IMG/VR virus record: IMGVR_UViG_3300005581_000079
Location: 1-30,892 of that record
From: a virus
Length of the DNA stretch: 30,892 bases
Strand: one strand, 5' to 3'
The notes under the pieces were generated by a model that saw only the letters and a program-made list of their open reading frames with translations, was not told where the DNA came from and did no database searches. Position 1 is the stretch's first letter; the number at the start of each line of letters is the position of its first letter. Shown piece after piece: positions 15,702 to 25,109 of the stretch. A program made the translations under genes and the position numbers.

Positions 15702-18700
15702 TTACTTCTTCACCGGTATAAGGTCGTCCCACGATGAGGCGCCGTACTTCTCTGGCGGTACCCCATTGTCGAGTAGCATTTTAACTAGACGTTCACGCAC
15801 CGCCGGGGACACACTTATGATGGACAGGTCTGCCCACGATATTCCGTTCTTAAACATCAGTTCGTAGGTGCCGCTTCCCGAAGTGGGCTTGGCTGGTTTT
15901 ATCTCGCCGATCGGGTCGGTCTCCTTCATGCGCTTTCCGTACTGGTCCTTGAAGTTAGCCCAGAAGTCCAGCCGTGAGTACAGCTTAATCGGGTCAAAGT
16001 GAAAGTACGCGTGGTTGTCTGTTGCTACAGAGTAGGGCTTCATGGTTGCCTTAGGCTTTGTGAACAGGTAGTCTGCTCCTCCTGTTTTTATGTCTGCCTC
16101 GCTTGAGTCGCCGTGACCGCCGATTCCCTCTGTCCAGCGAACTGACGTAGCTTTTAGGCCGTCTTCCATCATGAGCAGGTTGAACATAGCCTGGGCCGCT
16201 GCGTCTGGACTAGACGAGCTCTTGATTCCAAACGAGTGAGTTATGGCGCCAGTCTCTGTTTTTTTAACCATGTACTCTGCTATTGCCTTGCTCGTTCTGT
16301 ACGACAGTCTGTCGTTTAGGTCGTAGGCCGGAGTGTCTAAGTTTAGCCACATCTGTTCAAACGGCAGTCCCAGCATCTTTTCTATCGCCTTAAGCTTCTG
16401 TACGCGGGCAGCTCCAACTACGTTTTTTGACGGATCAGTTTCTTTGCCAAAGATGCTCATCAGACGATTTTCAGTTAAAACTCTTACGTCCTCTTTCTTT
16501 GCCGGTCTTGGAGCGCGCACTCCGCCCAGCTTCATGCCTCTTGCAATTACGTTGGCGGTAGAGTTTGCGTCCTGCTGCTCTGGCACTAGTATTTCTACTC
16601 TATTGTGAAAAGCAAGTCCGTCTCGTTGCGCACTCATACTGCTTACTGGCTTTGCGTCTCTATTTGCTCTGTATACTCTGATAGTTGCACCGGTAACTTT
16701 GTCTGTTATTACGTATGTAGTTGTTTCACTGTAGGAAGAGGTGTACTCCCACTCAGTCTGAGTACCAGACTTTAGTATTGCCATGTTGCCATCTACGTCT
16801 CTTCGCAGCTTCGGCATTTTTATACCTTGGTTTATGAATAGATCGTACTCTTCTGTGTTTGGCACTTTTTTGAGAAGTTCAGCTACCAGAGCGTCTCCAG
16901 CCCAAGACGTGAGCTTGAAGCTGGCACGTGTGTAGGTCTTGTCGCCGTCTACTACAGTCATCATGTGCACGTCTAGGTCTTCAACGTCTCCTGCGTCTAC
17001 TGCAGCTGACCGACCGCGTGCTCCGGCAGCCGGGCTGCTCTGCACGTGTGCAACTGCGTCTACTAGAGACTTGACCCCTGCGCCAGTGATCTCGCTCTGT
17101 GCCCAGTCTACGCTAGCCAAATCTGGGTCGTCTACCTCTGGTACGTTTACTCCAGGACCCGCCTCTGTCAGTTTTGTCTGGTCAAACAGCCTGCCACCCG
17201 TTACTTTGTCGACGGAGCGGACTTTCTTGCTTCCGTCTAGGAACTCTACCTGTACGTAGTTCTCGTAGCCCTTTGCACCTGGAAAACCGTAGATCACACC
17301 TTCGTCGCCATTTGCGTCGGTCACGGTTACGCCTTTGTACAACCAGTTACCAAATCTGTCCTTCTTAAACTTTTGATTTGCGCCTGGTGGCGGTGCGACA
17401 TCGTCTTTGATTGGGGCGAGATCGTCCTTCTCAAAGTCTACGCCCAGCCAGACCGAGTGCGGACTGTCTGGCTGTACGTGCTTAAGGCTTGGATTATCTT
17501 TGTAGTACTCGTTGGACGCTGGCGCTTGCGTATTTTTGCCATCGCTCGTAATCATTCTTGGAATTGACTGGTCTTTTATGCCGACTATAAAAACACCACT
17601 GTAAGGAGAGTAAGTTACAAAGTCTATCGGTTGATTATTATTTTCTTTCCAAAATTGTATCCAATTTTTTGTAGCAAGTGCGCCGTTTTTAAGCGAGGTG
17701 TTTGTGTCAAATGGACCAAAGTCAATCTCGTTGTTGGCTACTGTTTTCTTGGCGGCGTCTGCCCACTCGTCTGGAGTGTACGCCTTTAGCGGAGACCCAG
17801 TGCTGCTGGACGAAGACGGCGGCGGCGGCGGATTAGGTACGGTCGGCGGCGGTGTGTTTATTCCGGTGCCGCTCTTCGGTGAACGAGTGCTCTTTATTAC
17901 TGTCTTTCCACTGTACTCTACATACTGTTGATTTCCGTTAGTGTGCTGTAGAAACATGCGAAACTTGTGCGTCTTCTTTCCTTTGTTGTAGGCAGCACCG
18001 TGCGACGCCACACGCGCCCAGCCGGAGCCGTACGGAATGTAGTCTCCAACTTTAAGATTTTCTACCTTGACGTCTTTCTTTTCGTACAACTCTGGGTTGT
18101 CTAAGTCTTTCTTGTCTAGGGCCAACGCTGGATTGCCGACAGGCGTGTCCGTGGTCGCGCTCTTAGACTCGGCTGCGCTGCTCTTTTCTTTCTTCTTTGC
18201 TTCGAGTAGGTTCTTGACTAGCTCCGTCGCCTTGGCGTTGTTTCCACCGATGTGCCAGTCGTACTTCTTGTCTGGGTCAAGCGAGTCTAGTGTTTTCCAG
18301 TCGTACAGCCTGGCAAATATAACCGCGCCGTCCGGGCTCTCAAAGCGCATTGACCACTCTTGCTGCACTTTGTTGCCAGAGCCGTACTCGTACGGCTTGC
18401 CTAGGAGCTCAGCTAGCTCCTTCGGAGTGTACTCCACGGTCTCGTTGAGAAAATAGGTGCCAGACACGAACGTCGTCGTGTCGTTTATGTTTGTAACTTT
18501 GTACGAGTCTGTCGCGCCGAACTGCGGCTCCGGCGGTGCGGTGTACTTTTGTTCTGCCGGAAGATCGGCGGGCTTTGGCTTGACTGGGTCTGCGGACGCG
18601 CTCGTGGTTGACTCTATTACGTGCGTAGAAAAGTTTTTCTTCTTTCCGCCGTCTCCTAGGTCTTCTGCAACCAGGTTTTTAGTTTTTGTTTTTGGGTTGT

Positions 18701-21700
18701 CCCAGGTGTTGAGCGGGCGCACGGTGCGTTCCTTGCCGTTGTACACGAACTTCAACAGCTTCTTGTCCTTGATGGCCTTGTCTATCTGGTCGTGCAGCGC
18801 CTCTAGTGTTTCAGAAGTTTTCAGTACTACTGTGTCGTCAGCCGCTGTCGGCTCAGGGGATAAAGGGACGGCAGGCTCACTGCTCGGTGTTGGCTCTGTC
18901 GGAGCCGGTGCGTCTGGTTCACCTCCTCCAGGTCCCCCCTCTGGGAAACCTCCGTCGTCTACAATTTGCAGCGTCTTGGTTGTTTTCAGCTGCTTGTCTT
19001 TCTTGCCTTCAAATTTTACCCAGGCGTAGTCAGGGAACACAACGCCTTTCTTCTTGTACACATCTAACTTAGAGACTACGCCGACTTCGCCAGTCTTTGT
19101 AGACTTTACCTTCATGCCGGCCGCGATTGGTGTCTTGCCGTCGGCGGAGAGACTCTTACCAACCGGACTACTGTCTTCGGCTGGAGCTTCGACTACGGTT
19201 TTTTCTGGCTCGGGTACAGACACGTCGGCTTTGGCGTCTCTGTAGACGTCGCCAAAGAAGTTTTCTGGCTTCTCGTAGTAGCCAGCGGGTGCTTGTATGA
19301 ACGGACCTAGGTCAGCTTGTTTTAGCTCGTTCCAGGTTTCGGTAAACTCGTCCATCTTGTCTAGTGGCACGCGTAGCTGTACGTCGTAGGTGTTGTCTTG
19401 CGCTTCTCCCTCGATGACAATGTACGGCACGCCGAGATCGGCCAGGTCTACTGGTCCCTCGTCGCCGCCAAACTTTGGCATGTCGCCGCCGATGTCGTTC
19501 AGCGTTACCTCTACAAAGTTACCGTCGTCTGACAGCTTGGGTGGGTTGGCGTCGTCAAACCACTGCGTGGCTCCGGCGTTCTTTGCGTACTTACTTGCGT
19601 CCACCTCTTCGGCCGTGATAATTGGTGACTTCACTACGTCTATCTTGTCTTTCTTGGCTACGTCGCCTGCTATGCGTAGATTTTCTGCGATGCTCTTAAA
19701 CTCTCCGCCTTTGCCGTGCTTTTCTTGCATGTAGTCTGCAATTTTTTCTACTTCGCCCTGTAGCTCTGCAATGTCGTCTGGATTATCGACTGGCTGTTTT
19801 TGTTGTACTGTCTTCTCTAGCTCGTCTAATTTTTCTTTCAGGTCCAGGTCTTCTACCGGCAGGTCGGTCTGCTCCCTGTACAGTTTAATTGCATCCAGTG
19901 TCTCGTCTGCAAAGTCGTTGGCTATGACGTACGCGTCTTCAGGCTTGAGTTCGTCTTCTTCTTCCTCTTCTGCAGTGTCTAGAGGTGGCTCAGACGGAGC
20001 TTTTGTCTCTGTTTTTTTGTTCTTGTTTGTAGACTTAAAGCCCTCTGGTAGGGGTCCGTCGTAGGCGTCGCTGTTCAACGCCTCCTTGATGGCTTCTCCG
20101 GTCTCAGACGCGGTCGCTTCTGACCAGTCTAGTCCGTACTCGTCGTCAATGACGTTGCGCACCTTGTTGGCATTTTCCTCGTCCAGTCCGGTAATGTCCA
20201 TGATAGTCTGTGTATGCGCCTGTACGTTCTTTAGGTTGTTGGCAGTAACTGTGGTGTCTTTGTCAGTGAGTCCAGCGCGCTCGAGGATGTCCATTCTGCG
20301 CATCTCTAGCTTGTCTGCGACGGTCTTTTGCAGTACTGGTTCGTCTGGAAACGCGGCTGCCACGAGGCTGTCGATGTCTGCTCTGGTTACGTCTAGCAGC
20401 TTGGAGGCGCTGGTCTTTAGGTCTACGTCGGTCATGTCTGCAAAAATCTTTGCGGACTGTGGATTCATGTCTGGGTCGCGAAGCGTCTCCCACTCGTCGG
20501 CCTTGTCGCCGAACAACGCGCCCTTTGGCTTGCCCATGGCGCGCATGAGCAGTGCTCCTCCGGTGTCTACGCGGTTTGGCTTGCCGTCTACTGAGACTAC
20601 GTTGTCCATGGCAAGACCGGCGACGTCCCAGTTGGCTAGCCAGGCGTCTATGGCAAAGCCCTCTTGCAGCGCCTTCTTGTAGCTAGGCTCTTCAATTTTC
20701 TGCGCCATGTCTGGCTTTGCGTCCGGCAGTATCGGTGAGACGGTGACCATGTTGTCTGCCTCGTCCACGCCAAAGAACGTGTCGGCGCCGTCTACGCCGG
20801 CGCGGCGGTAGAGCGCTGAGGCCAGTACCTCGTTGCCGGCGTGCAGCGGACTCTTTGGTGTCTTTACATAGTACTTGCTGCCGTCAGGAGCCTCGTAGGT
20901 GCCGCCCTCGTTGGAGCCGAGCTGGTTGCCGATCTTCTTCCACTCCGTGATGTCAAACGAGTTACCAATGCTGGTTCCGATCGCGTCCGTCGGGTTCTGA
21001 GACTTGCTGAGCGCCGACTTGTTCTGTCGTGCTACGTCTGCCTCGGACGGTGGAACGGTCTCGTCTCCGGTGCCTGCTAGGTCGCGGAAAAATAGGTTTG
21101 TGTTGACACCCTGTATCTGCAGTGCGTCACGAATGGCTTGACCGCTGACCAGGATGTCGGTGCCGCCGTCAAGCGGATACTCCAGTATCGCGTACCCGGC
21201 GCTCTCTTCTTCTAGGTCTGGCTCGACTGCAATGCGCAGTGAGTCTAGCAGCGTCTCAGTTTCCCAGTTCTCTGCGATGTACAGTGGACTGTCTGTGAAG
21301 CCCTCTGGGAAGCCGGCTGCGACCTCGTTGCCGTCTGCTCCGTTGTACTCGGAGGCGTAGGCGTCGGTGTCTGGCAGGTTGTAGCCTTCTGGCAGGTCTA
21401 TGTTTTCGTTTGGTATCAAGTAAGGCGTGTAGTTGCCCTCTTCGTTTATACCTATGTTCTCTGCCGGCGTCAGCTTACGAAGCCGAACAATTGTGTTGCC
21501 GTCTTTGTCAGTCACATCTTCGACCACGTACTGACCCCAGACCAGCTCTCGGTCTTGTCCTATTGGTGTGGTGGTACCGTTGCCCTCGTCGAGAACTACC
21601 ACGAAAGTGTTTTCTCCGGTCTTACCCTCTAGTACGTCGTCAATGTCTCCGGTGGCTTTTCTCCAGGAGTCTGGTGGAAACGAGACTACGTTGCCCTCTT

Positions 21701-24700
21701 CGGACAGTGCGTCTGCAAAGCCCTGGTCCTCTGAGAGGTCGTACGACTTCCAAACCTTAGTAGCATTGGTGCCTGAGTTTACTGCCGACATCTTTAGCAG
21801 CGCCTGGGCGGTCGCGTACTTAGGGTCTTCGGAGTTGAACAGTTCTGGTTCTGCCTCTATCGCGACCACTGCCTCTTCTAGCTCGGCTGGGTTGCCGTAG
21901 GAGTCTACGATGTTTTCTGAGAACTTGCCGGCTTCCTCATCGTCCATGCCGAGAGTGTCCTGCGCGTACTGGTACAGCGCGGGTGTTACGTTCTTTTGTC
22001 CGTTGTCCGGGCCCTCCATCATCCACGCGCCCCACAGTGCGCGGAACGGGTCGTCGGCGGTGCCAAACTTGTCCTGGTCAAAGTGTTTTTCTACGAGGGA
22101 CAAATAGTCCTTGTCGCCAGAGTCTACGTCCATGAAGTCGTTGTAGACTGACTCGGTTGCCTCATCTACTTCACCGGCAGCTATTTTTTCGTTGTACTGT
22201 TTCTTGTAGTCGTTCATGGCTTTGGCAAGCTCGAACGTCTTCGCCTGTCCCTCGTCTGTCTCGTCTATCTGCAGCTTATCGGTACCTTCGCTCGGAACTT
22301 CGATAGAGTCCATCTCGTCTAGGTCCGCCTGCGTAGGGAATACGTCGGCTAGGTCTGGTGTCGCCGCGCCGATGCCCTCCTCGCCCTTGCGAGAATCTAG
22401 CAGCGCTTGTACGTTTTTATTCTCGCCGAGCTTTGCGTCGTACAGCTGCGCTGTGTAGAGCTCTGCGTCCACGCCCTGCTCCTCGAGCGCCTTGTAGAGC
22501 GCCTCAGCCGGTACGTACTCCGAGCCCGCGTTGAACTCGAGCATGCCAAAGCCAGAGGCTGGCGCTGCGTCTTTTTCCATGGTCTTGACGCCGGAGTCGG
22601 CCGCCTGTTTCTTTTGACTCTTTGGTTTTGGTCCTGGCTTTTTCGGCGCGTCCTCGTCGACGATCTCGTCTGGGTCAAAGTCGTCTATCTCAGAGTCAAA
22701 GTCTTCGTCCACAACTGCGTCGTACGCACTCTGCTTGTTTATGAGCGCCTTGGCCAGGCTCTCGCGTAGCTCTGCCTCAGTGTAGCGGTTGCTCAGCTCT
22801 ACTGGGTCGTCAGTGTAGTCAGAGCTTTCTTGCCCCTCTACTGGTCCCTCTGGAGAAAACGCGTCTAGGTCCATCTTGTAGGCGCTGCTAGGTGCGCTGT
22901 ACGCAAATGGCTTAGCCTCGTCTAGTACCGCCTTCTTCTGCTGTGTCGCAGGCACTGAAGGCTCTTCGACTTCGTCTGGACTGTCTAGTCTTGCCTTGCT
23001 CTTGGTCTTACCGGCAACCATCTCGTCTAGTTCGGTGGGGTTCCACACGTTTCCTGCGTATAGTCTTTCTGAAAGCTTTACCACTGCTTTTTCTGCAGGA
23101 CTCTGCATGTCTGCCCAAGCTGCGTCTGCTGCGCGCTCTCTGACTGAGTTTACGGCTGGATCCTTGTCGAGCGCGGCCGCTATGTCTGCTCGTGTGGCGT
23201 TCTCTGCCTTTACTGCGTCTATAGTTTCTTGCTCTGCGCCAGCTTCTTCTAGGGTCTTGGCTAGGGAAGTTCTGTTTTTAACTGCATTCTCTTTCAGTGC
23301 TTCGACAAACTCTGCTCTGTCTTTGAAAGTCTTGAACTCCATGCCACGTGACTCACCTAGTATCCACGGAGCGCGGAACGAGCCGTCATCGTTTTGTTCT
23401 AGTCGAGCGACTACATCGCCGTTGCCGTCAGTCAGCTGTAACGAGTTGTTCTTCACGTACTCCGTGTCATTGACGTCGTACTTTTCAGGTGTAGGGTCTG
23501 CGTTAAACAGTTCTCCCTGGTCAGGGTCAAGCGGGTTTAGCTCTTTGCCTAGGCCGCCTTCTTTGTACATTCCTGGAACGTTGTTGACTTCTTTTGGTGG
23601 ACGAATGCTCTTCTCGTCCTGCGGTACAGCTGACCAGCCTGGCTCGAGCGGGTTGCCCTGGCTGTCTACGCGGTCAGCAGCCTGCTTTTTCAGCATGGCG
23701 GTGCGCTCTGCCACGTGTTCGGCATGGTTTGCCTTAACTTGCTCGTTGAACTTCTTTACTTTTTCTTGCCAGGCTTCCCACGTGTTGTTCTTTAGTTTAG
23801 CCTTTACCTGGCGCTCTTCTACGCTCTTGTCTAGCCTTGGCTCGTCGGTCTTGATAATTTTCTGCGTCTCTGCCCAGTCCTGCGAGACACCAATTGCAGT
23901 TAGCTTTGGCTTACCGCTGGAATCTTCGTCTCTTCTAGTTGCAATGTAAAAAGGCTTTTCTTTGTCCCATGCGCCGTTTTCGCCGGCCCCGACTAGTTCG
24001 CGCAGCTCGCGCTTGTCTGGCTCTAGGCTCTCCTGCAATTCGTTGTGTTTACGTATTCCTGCGATGGTGTCTCTTAGACTTTGATCTGGTTTTTCTACCT
24101 TGGTTACTACGTACTCGTCGTCTGTGCTTACGTATACGGTACGGCCTTGTAGAGTGTCTTTGTACTTTCTAAAACCTGCAGGCGCGTCTATACGTTTGAC
24201 GTCTGACTCATTGAGCACGATGTCTTTAGAGCTGTAGCGTGCTTCACCTTTTTCTACGTCTGTGTCTGTCTTTAGTACCGCCTTCACGCCGCTGGTAGCG
24301 TTAGCTGGTACTCTGTAGACTGAGCCGTCGGATGTTTGTACGTCAAAGGTGTCCGTGTCTGGGTCCGCCGCTATGGTGCGTCCAGTCATCCAACTAACTA
24401 GTCCGTCTAGTCCCTTTTGTAGCCACCTGCGTCCGCCGCCCATCTCGGCAAACTGTCCTTCTGAGTCACGGCGTTGTAGCATCGCACGAGCTCTGCGAGC
24501 GGCTGAAGAGTTGCCGTCACCTATGGCTGCGACAAGCGCAGGTGCATCTGCGCCAAGTACGTCGTCTGGCACAAATCGACCAATCACTGACTGCAGCTGT
24601 GCGACGGCGTGAACCTGCGCAGGCGCTCCGACCGGAGCGCCAAAAGCAGACGCAACCACTGGACGAAGGTCGTCTTCTAGCCTTGGATCAGCAGACATCC

Positions 24701-25109
24701 ATCGGCCGCGAGCCTGGCGCAGCGCCGAGGCGGTCATCGAGTGTCTACGACTGCAGAGCGGGTGAGACAGCGGCAGCAAGTCGGTGTTGTCGGCAAACGT
24801 CGCTGTCTTGTTGTTTGGATTCTGGCTTAGAGAAATAAACGTGCCTAGGTCGCGCAAGGCCTGGTACTCTCTGATAGAGAAAGAAAGCCCTCGAGTACGG
24901 TCTAGTGACCTGCGCACCACAGTCAGAGCTGCACGCTTTGTGACACGACGCTCTGGCAGTACTTTTGGATTCTCGTTGGCTAAGTACGCTATAACGCTGT
25001 TGTACAGCAGCTGCGCCTGCTTTTGTACGTTTAGGCGCTGCGGTCTCTTTGCTACGGCGGCTTTTTTATCTATTGCGTTTACAAGCTTGTTTAGTATGCT
25101 GCTGCTCAT
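15702..25109 (-). CDS. Giant multidomain polyvalent virion protein (kinase-like, ART-like, WYL-like segments)
   Basis: A 3135-residue protein starting with ATG at 25109 in an ATGA overlap. Segments in order: helical N-terminus with TDLLPLSHP (about 108); LQRRDSEGQFAEMGGG (about 212-227); repeat 1 with GFGMLEFNAG (about 850); an ADP-ribosyltransferase-like region (about 1020-1206; WGAWMMEGPDNGQ to ELVWGQYVV); repeat 2 with GYAILEYPLDGG (about 1303); a kinase-like domain (about 1390-1560) with Lys1416 in KYYVKTP, Asp1495 and Asn1503 in NWDVAGLAMDNVV and Asp1515 in RVDTGGALL; an SH3/KOW-like barrel (about 1998-2050); a WYL-like segment (about 2103-2166) with LLKFVYNGKERTVRPLN; two more barrel-like segments (about 2341-2410 and 2580-2640); a Pro/Ser linker (about 2416-2436); and a C-terminal domain with TGGADYLFTKP and FHFDPIKLYSRLDFW. 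It may be packaged in the head and injected, as for other phage polyvalent proteins. The roles are inferred from motifs. Confidence 0.75.
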   Translation of the reverse strand: MSSSILNKLVNAIDKKAAVAKRPQRLNVQKQAQLLYNSVIAYLANENPKVLPERRVTKRAALTVVRRSLDRTRGLSFSIREYQALRDLGTFISLSQNPNNKTATFADNTDLLPLSHPLCSRRHSMTASALRQARGRWMSADPRLEDDLRPVVASAFGAPVGAPAQVHAVAQLQSVIGRFVPDDVLGADAPALVAAIGDGNSSAARRARAMLQRRDSEGQFAEMGGGRRWLQKGLDGLVSWMTGRTIAADPDTDTFDVQTSDGSVYRVPANATSGVKAVLKTDTDVEKGEARYSSKDIVLNESDVKRIDAPAGFRKYKDTLQGRTVYVSTDDEYVVTKVEKPDQSLRDTIAGIRKHNELQESLEPDKRELRELVGAGENGAWDKEKPFYIATRRDEDSSGKPKLTAIGVSQDWAETQKIIKTDEPRLDKSVEERQVKAKLKNNTWEAWQEKVKKFNEQVKANHAEHVAERTAMLKKQAADRVDSQGNPLEPGWSAVPQDEKSIRPPKEVNNVPGMYKEGGLGKELNPLDPDQGELFNADPTPEKYDVNDTEYVKNNSLQLTDGNGDVVARLEQNDDGSFRAPWILGESRGMEFKTFKDRAEFVEALKENAVKNRTSLAKTLEEAGAEQETIDAVKAENATRADIAAALDKDPAVNSVRERAADAAWADMQSPAEKAVVKLSERLYAGNVWNPTELDEMVAGKTKSKARLDSPDEVEEPSVPATQQKKAVLDEAKPFAYSAPSSAYKMDLDAFSPEGPVEGQESSDYTDDPVELSNRYTEAELRESLAKALINKQSAYDAVVDEDFDSEIDDFDPDEIVDEDAPKKPGPKPKSQKKQAADSGVKTMEKDAAPASGFGMLEFNAGSEYVPAEALYKALEEQGVDAELYTAQLYDAKLGENKNVQALLDSRKGEEGIGAATPDLADVFPTQADLDEMDSIEVPSEGTDKLQIDETDEGQAKTFELAKAMNDYKKQYNEKIAAGEVDEATESVYNDFMDVDSGDKDYLSLVEKHFDQDKFGTADDPFRALWGAWMMEGPDNGQKNVTPALYQYAQDTLGMDDEEAGKFSENIVDSYGNPAELEEAVVAIEAEPELFNSEDPKYATAQALLKMSAVNSGTNATKVWKSYDLSEDQGFADALSEEGNVVSFPPDSWRKATGDIDDVLEGKTGENTFVVVLDEGNGTTTPIGQDRELVWGQYVVEDVTDKDGNTIVRLRKLTPAENIGINEEGNYTPYLIPNENIDLPEGYNLPDTDAYASEYNGADGNEVAAGFPEGFTDSPLYIAENWETETLLDSLRIAVEPDLEEESAGYAILEYPLDGGTDILVSGQAIRDALQIQGVNTNLFFRDLAGTGDETVPPSEADVARQNKSALSKSQNPTDAIGTSIGNSFDITEWKKIGNQLGSNEGGTYEAPDGSKYYVKTPKSPLHAGNEVLASALYRRAGVDGADTFFGVDEADNMVTVSPILPDAKPDMAQKIEEPSYKKALQEGFAIDAWLANWDVAGLAMDNVVSVDGKPNRVDTGGALLMRAMGKPKGALFGDKADEWETLRDPDMNPQSAKIFADMTDVDLKTSASKLLDVTRADIDSLVAAAFPDEPVLQKTVADKLEMRRMDILERAGLTDKDTTVTANNLKNVQAHTQTIMDITGLDEENANKVRNVIDDEYGLDWSEATASETGEAIKEALNSDAYDGPLPEGFKSTNKNKKTETKAPSEPPLDTAEEEEEDELKPEDAYVIANDFADETLDAIKLYREQTDLPVEDLDLKEKLDELEKTVQQKQPVDNPDDIAELQGEVEKIADYMQEKHGKGGEFKSIAENLRIAGDVAKKDKIDVVKSPIITAEEVDASKYAKNAGATQWFDDANPPKLSDDGNFVEVTLNDIGGDMPKFGGDEGPVDLADLGVPYIVIEGEAQDNTYDVQLRVPLDKMDEFTETWNELKQADLGPFIQAPAGYYEKPENFFGDVYRDAKADVSVPEPEKTVVEAPAEDSSPVGKSLSADGKTPIAAGMKVKSTKTGEVGVVSKLDVYKKKGVVFPDYAWVKFEGKKDKQLKTTKTLQIVDDGGFPEGGPGGGEPDAPAPTEPTPSSEPAVPLSPEPTAADDTVVLKTSETLEALHDQIDKAIKDKKLLKFVYNGKERTVRPLNTWDNPKTKTKNLVAEDLGDGGKKKNFSTHVIESTTSASADPVKPKPADLPAEQKYTAPPEPQFGATDSYKVTNINDTTTFVSGTYFLNETVEYTPKELAELLGKPYEYGSGNKVQQEWSMRFESPDGAVIFARLYDWKTLDSLDPDKKYDWHIGGNNAKATELVKNLLEAKKKEKSSAAESKSATTDTPVGNPALALDKKDLDNPELYEKKDVKVENLKVGDYIPYGSGWARVASHGAAYNKGKKTHKFRMFLQHTNGNQQYVEYSGKTVIKSTRSPKSGTGINTPPPTVPNPPPPPSSSSSTGSPLKAYTPDEWADAAKKTVANNEIDFGPFDTNTSLKNGALATKNWIQFWKENNNQPIDFVTYSPYSGVFIVGIKDQSIPRMITSDGKNTQAPASNEYYKDNPSLKHVQPDSPHSVWLGVDFEKDDLAPIKDDVAPPPGANQKFKKDRFGNWLYKGVTVTDANGDEGVIYGFPGAKGYENYVQVEFLDGSKKVRSVDKVTGGRLFDQTKLTEAGPGVNVPEVDDPDLASVDWAQSEITGAGVKSLVDAVAHVQSSPAAGARGRSAAVDAGDVEDLDVHMMTVVDGDKTYTRASFKLTSWAGDALVAELLKKVPNTEEYDLFINQGIKMPKLRRDVDGNMAILKSGTQTEWEYTSSYSETTTYVITDKVTGATIRVYRANRDAKPVSSMSAQRDGLAFHNRVEILVPEQQDANSTANVIARGMKLGGVRAPRPAKKEDVRVLTENRLMSIFGKETDPSKNVVGAARVQKLKAIEKMLGLPFEQMWLNLDTPAYDLNDRLSYRTSKAIAEYMVKKTETGAITHSFGIKSSSSPDAAAQAMFNLLMMEDGLKATSVRWTEGIGGHGDSSEADIKTGGADYLFTKPKATMKPYSVATDNHAYFHFDPIKLYSRLDFWANFKDQYGKRMKETDPIGEIKPAKPTSGSGTYELMFKNGISWADLSIISVSPAVRERLVKMLLDNGVPPEKYGASSWDDLIPVKK

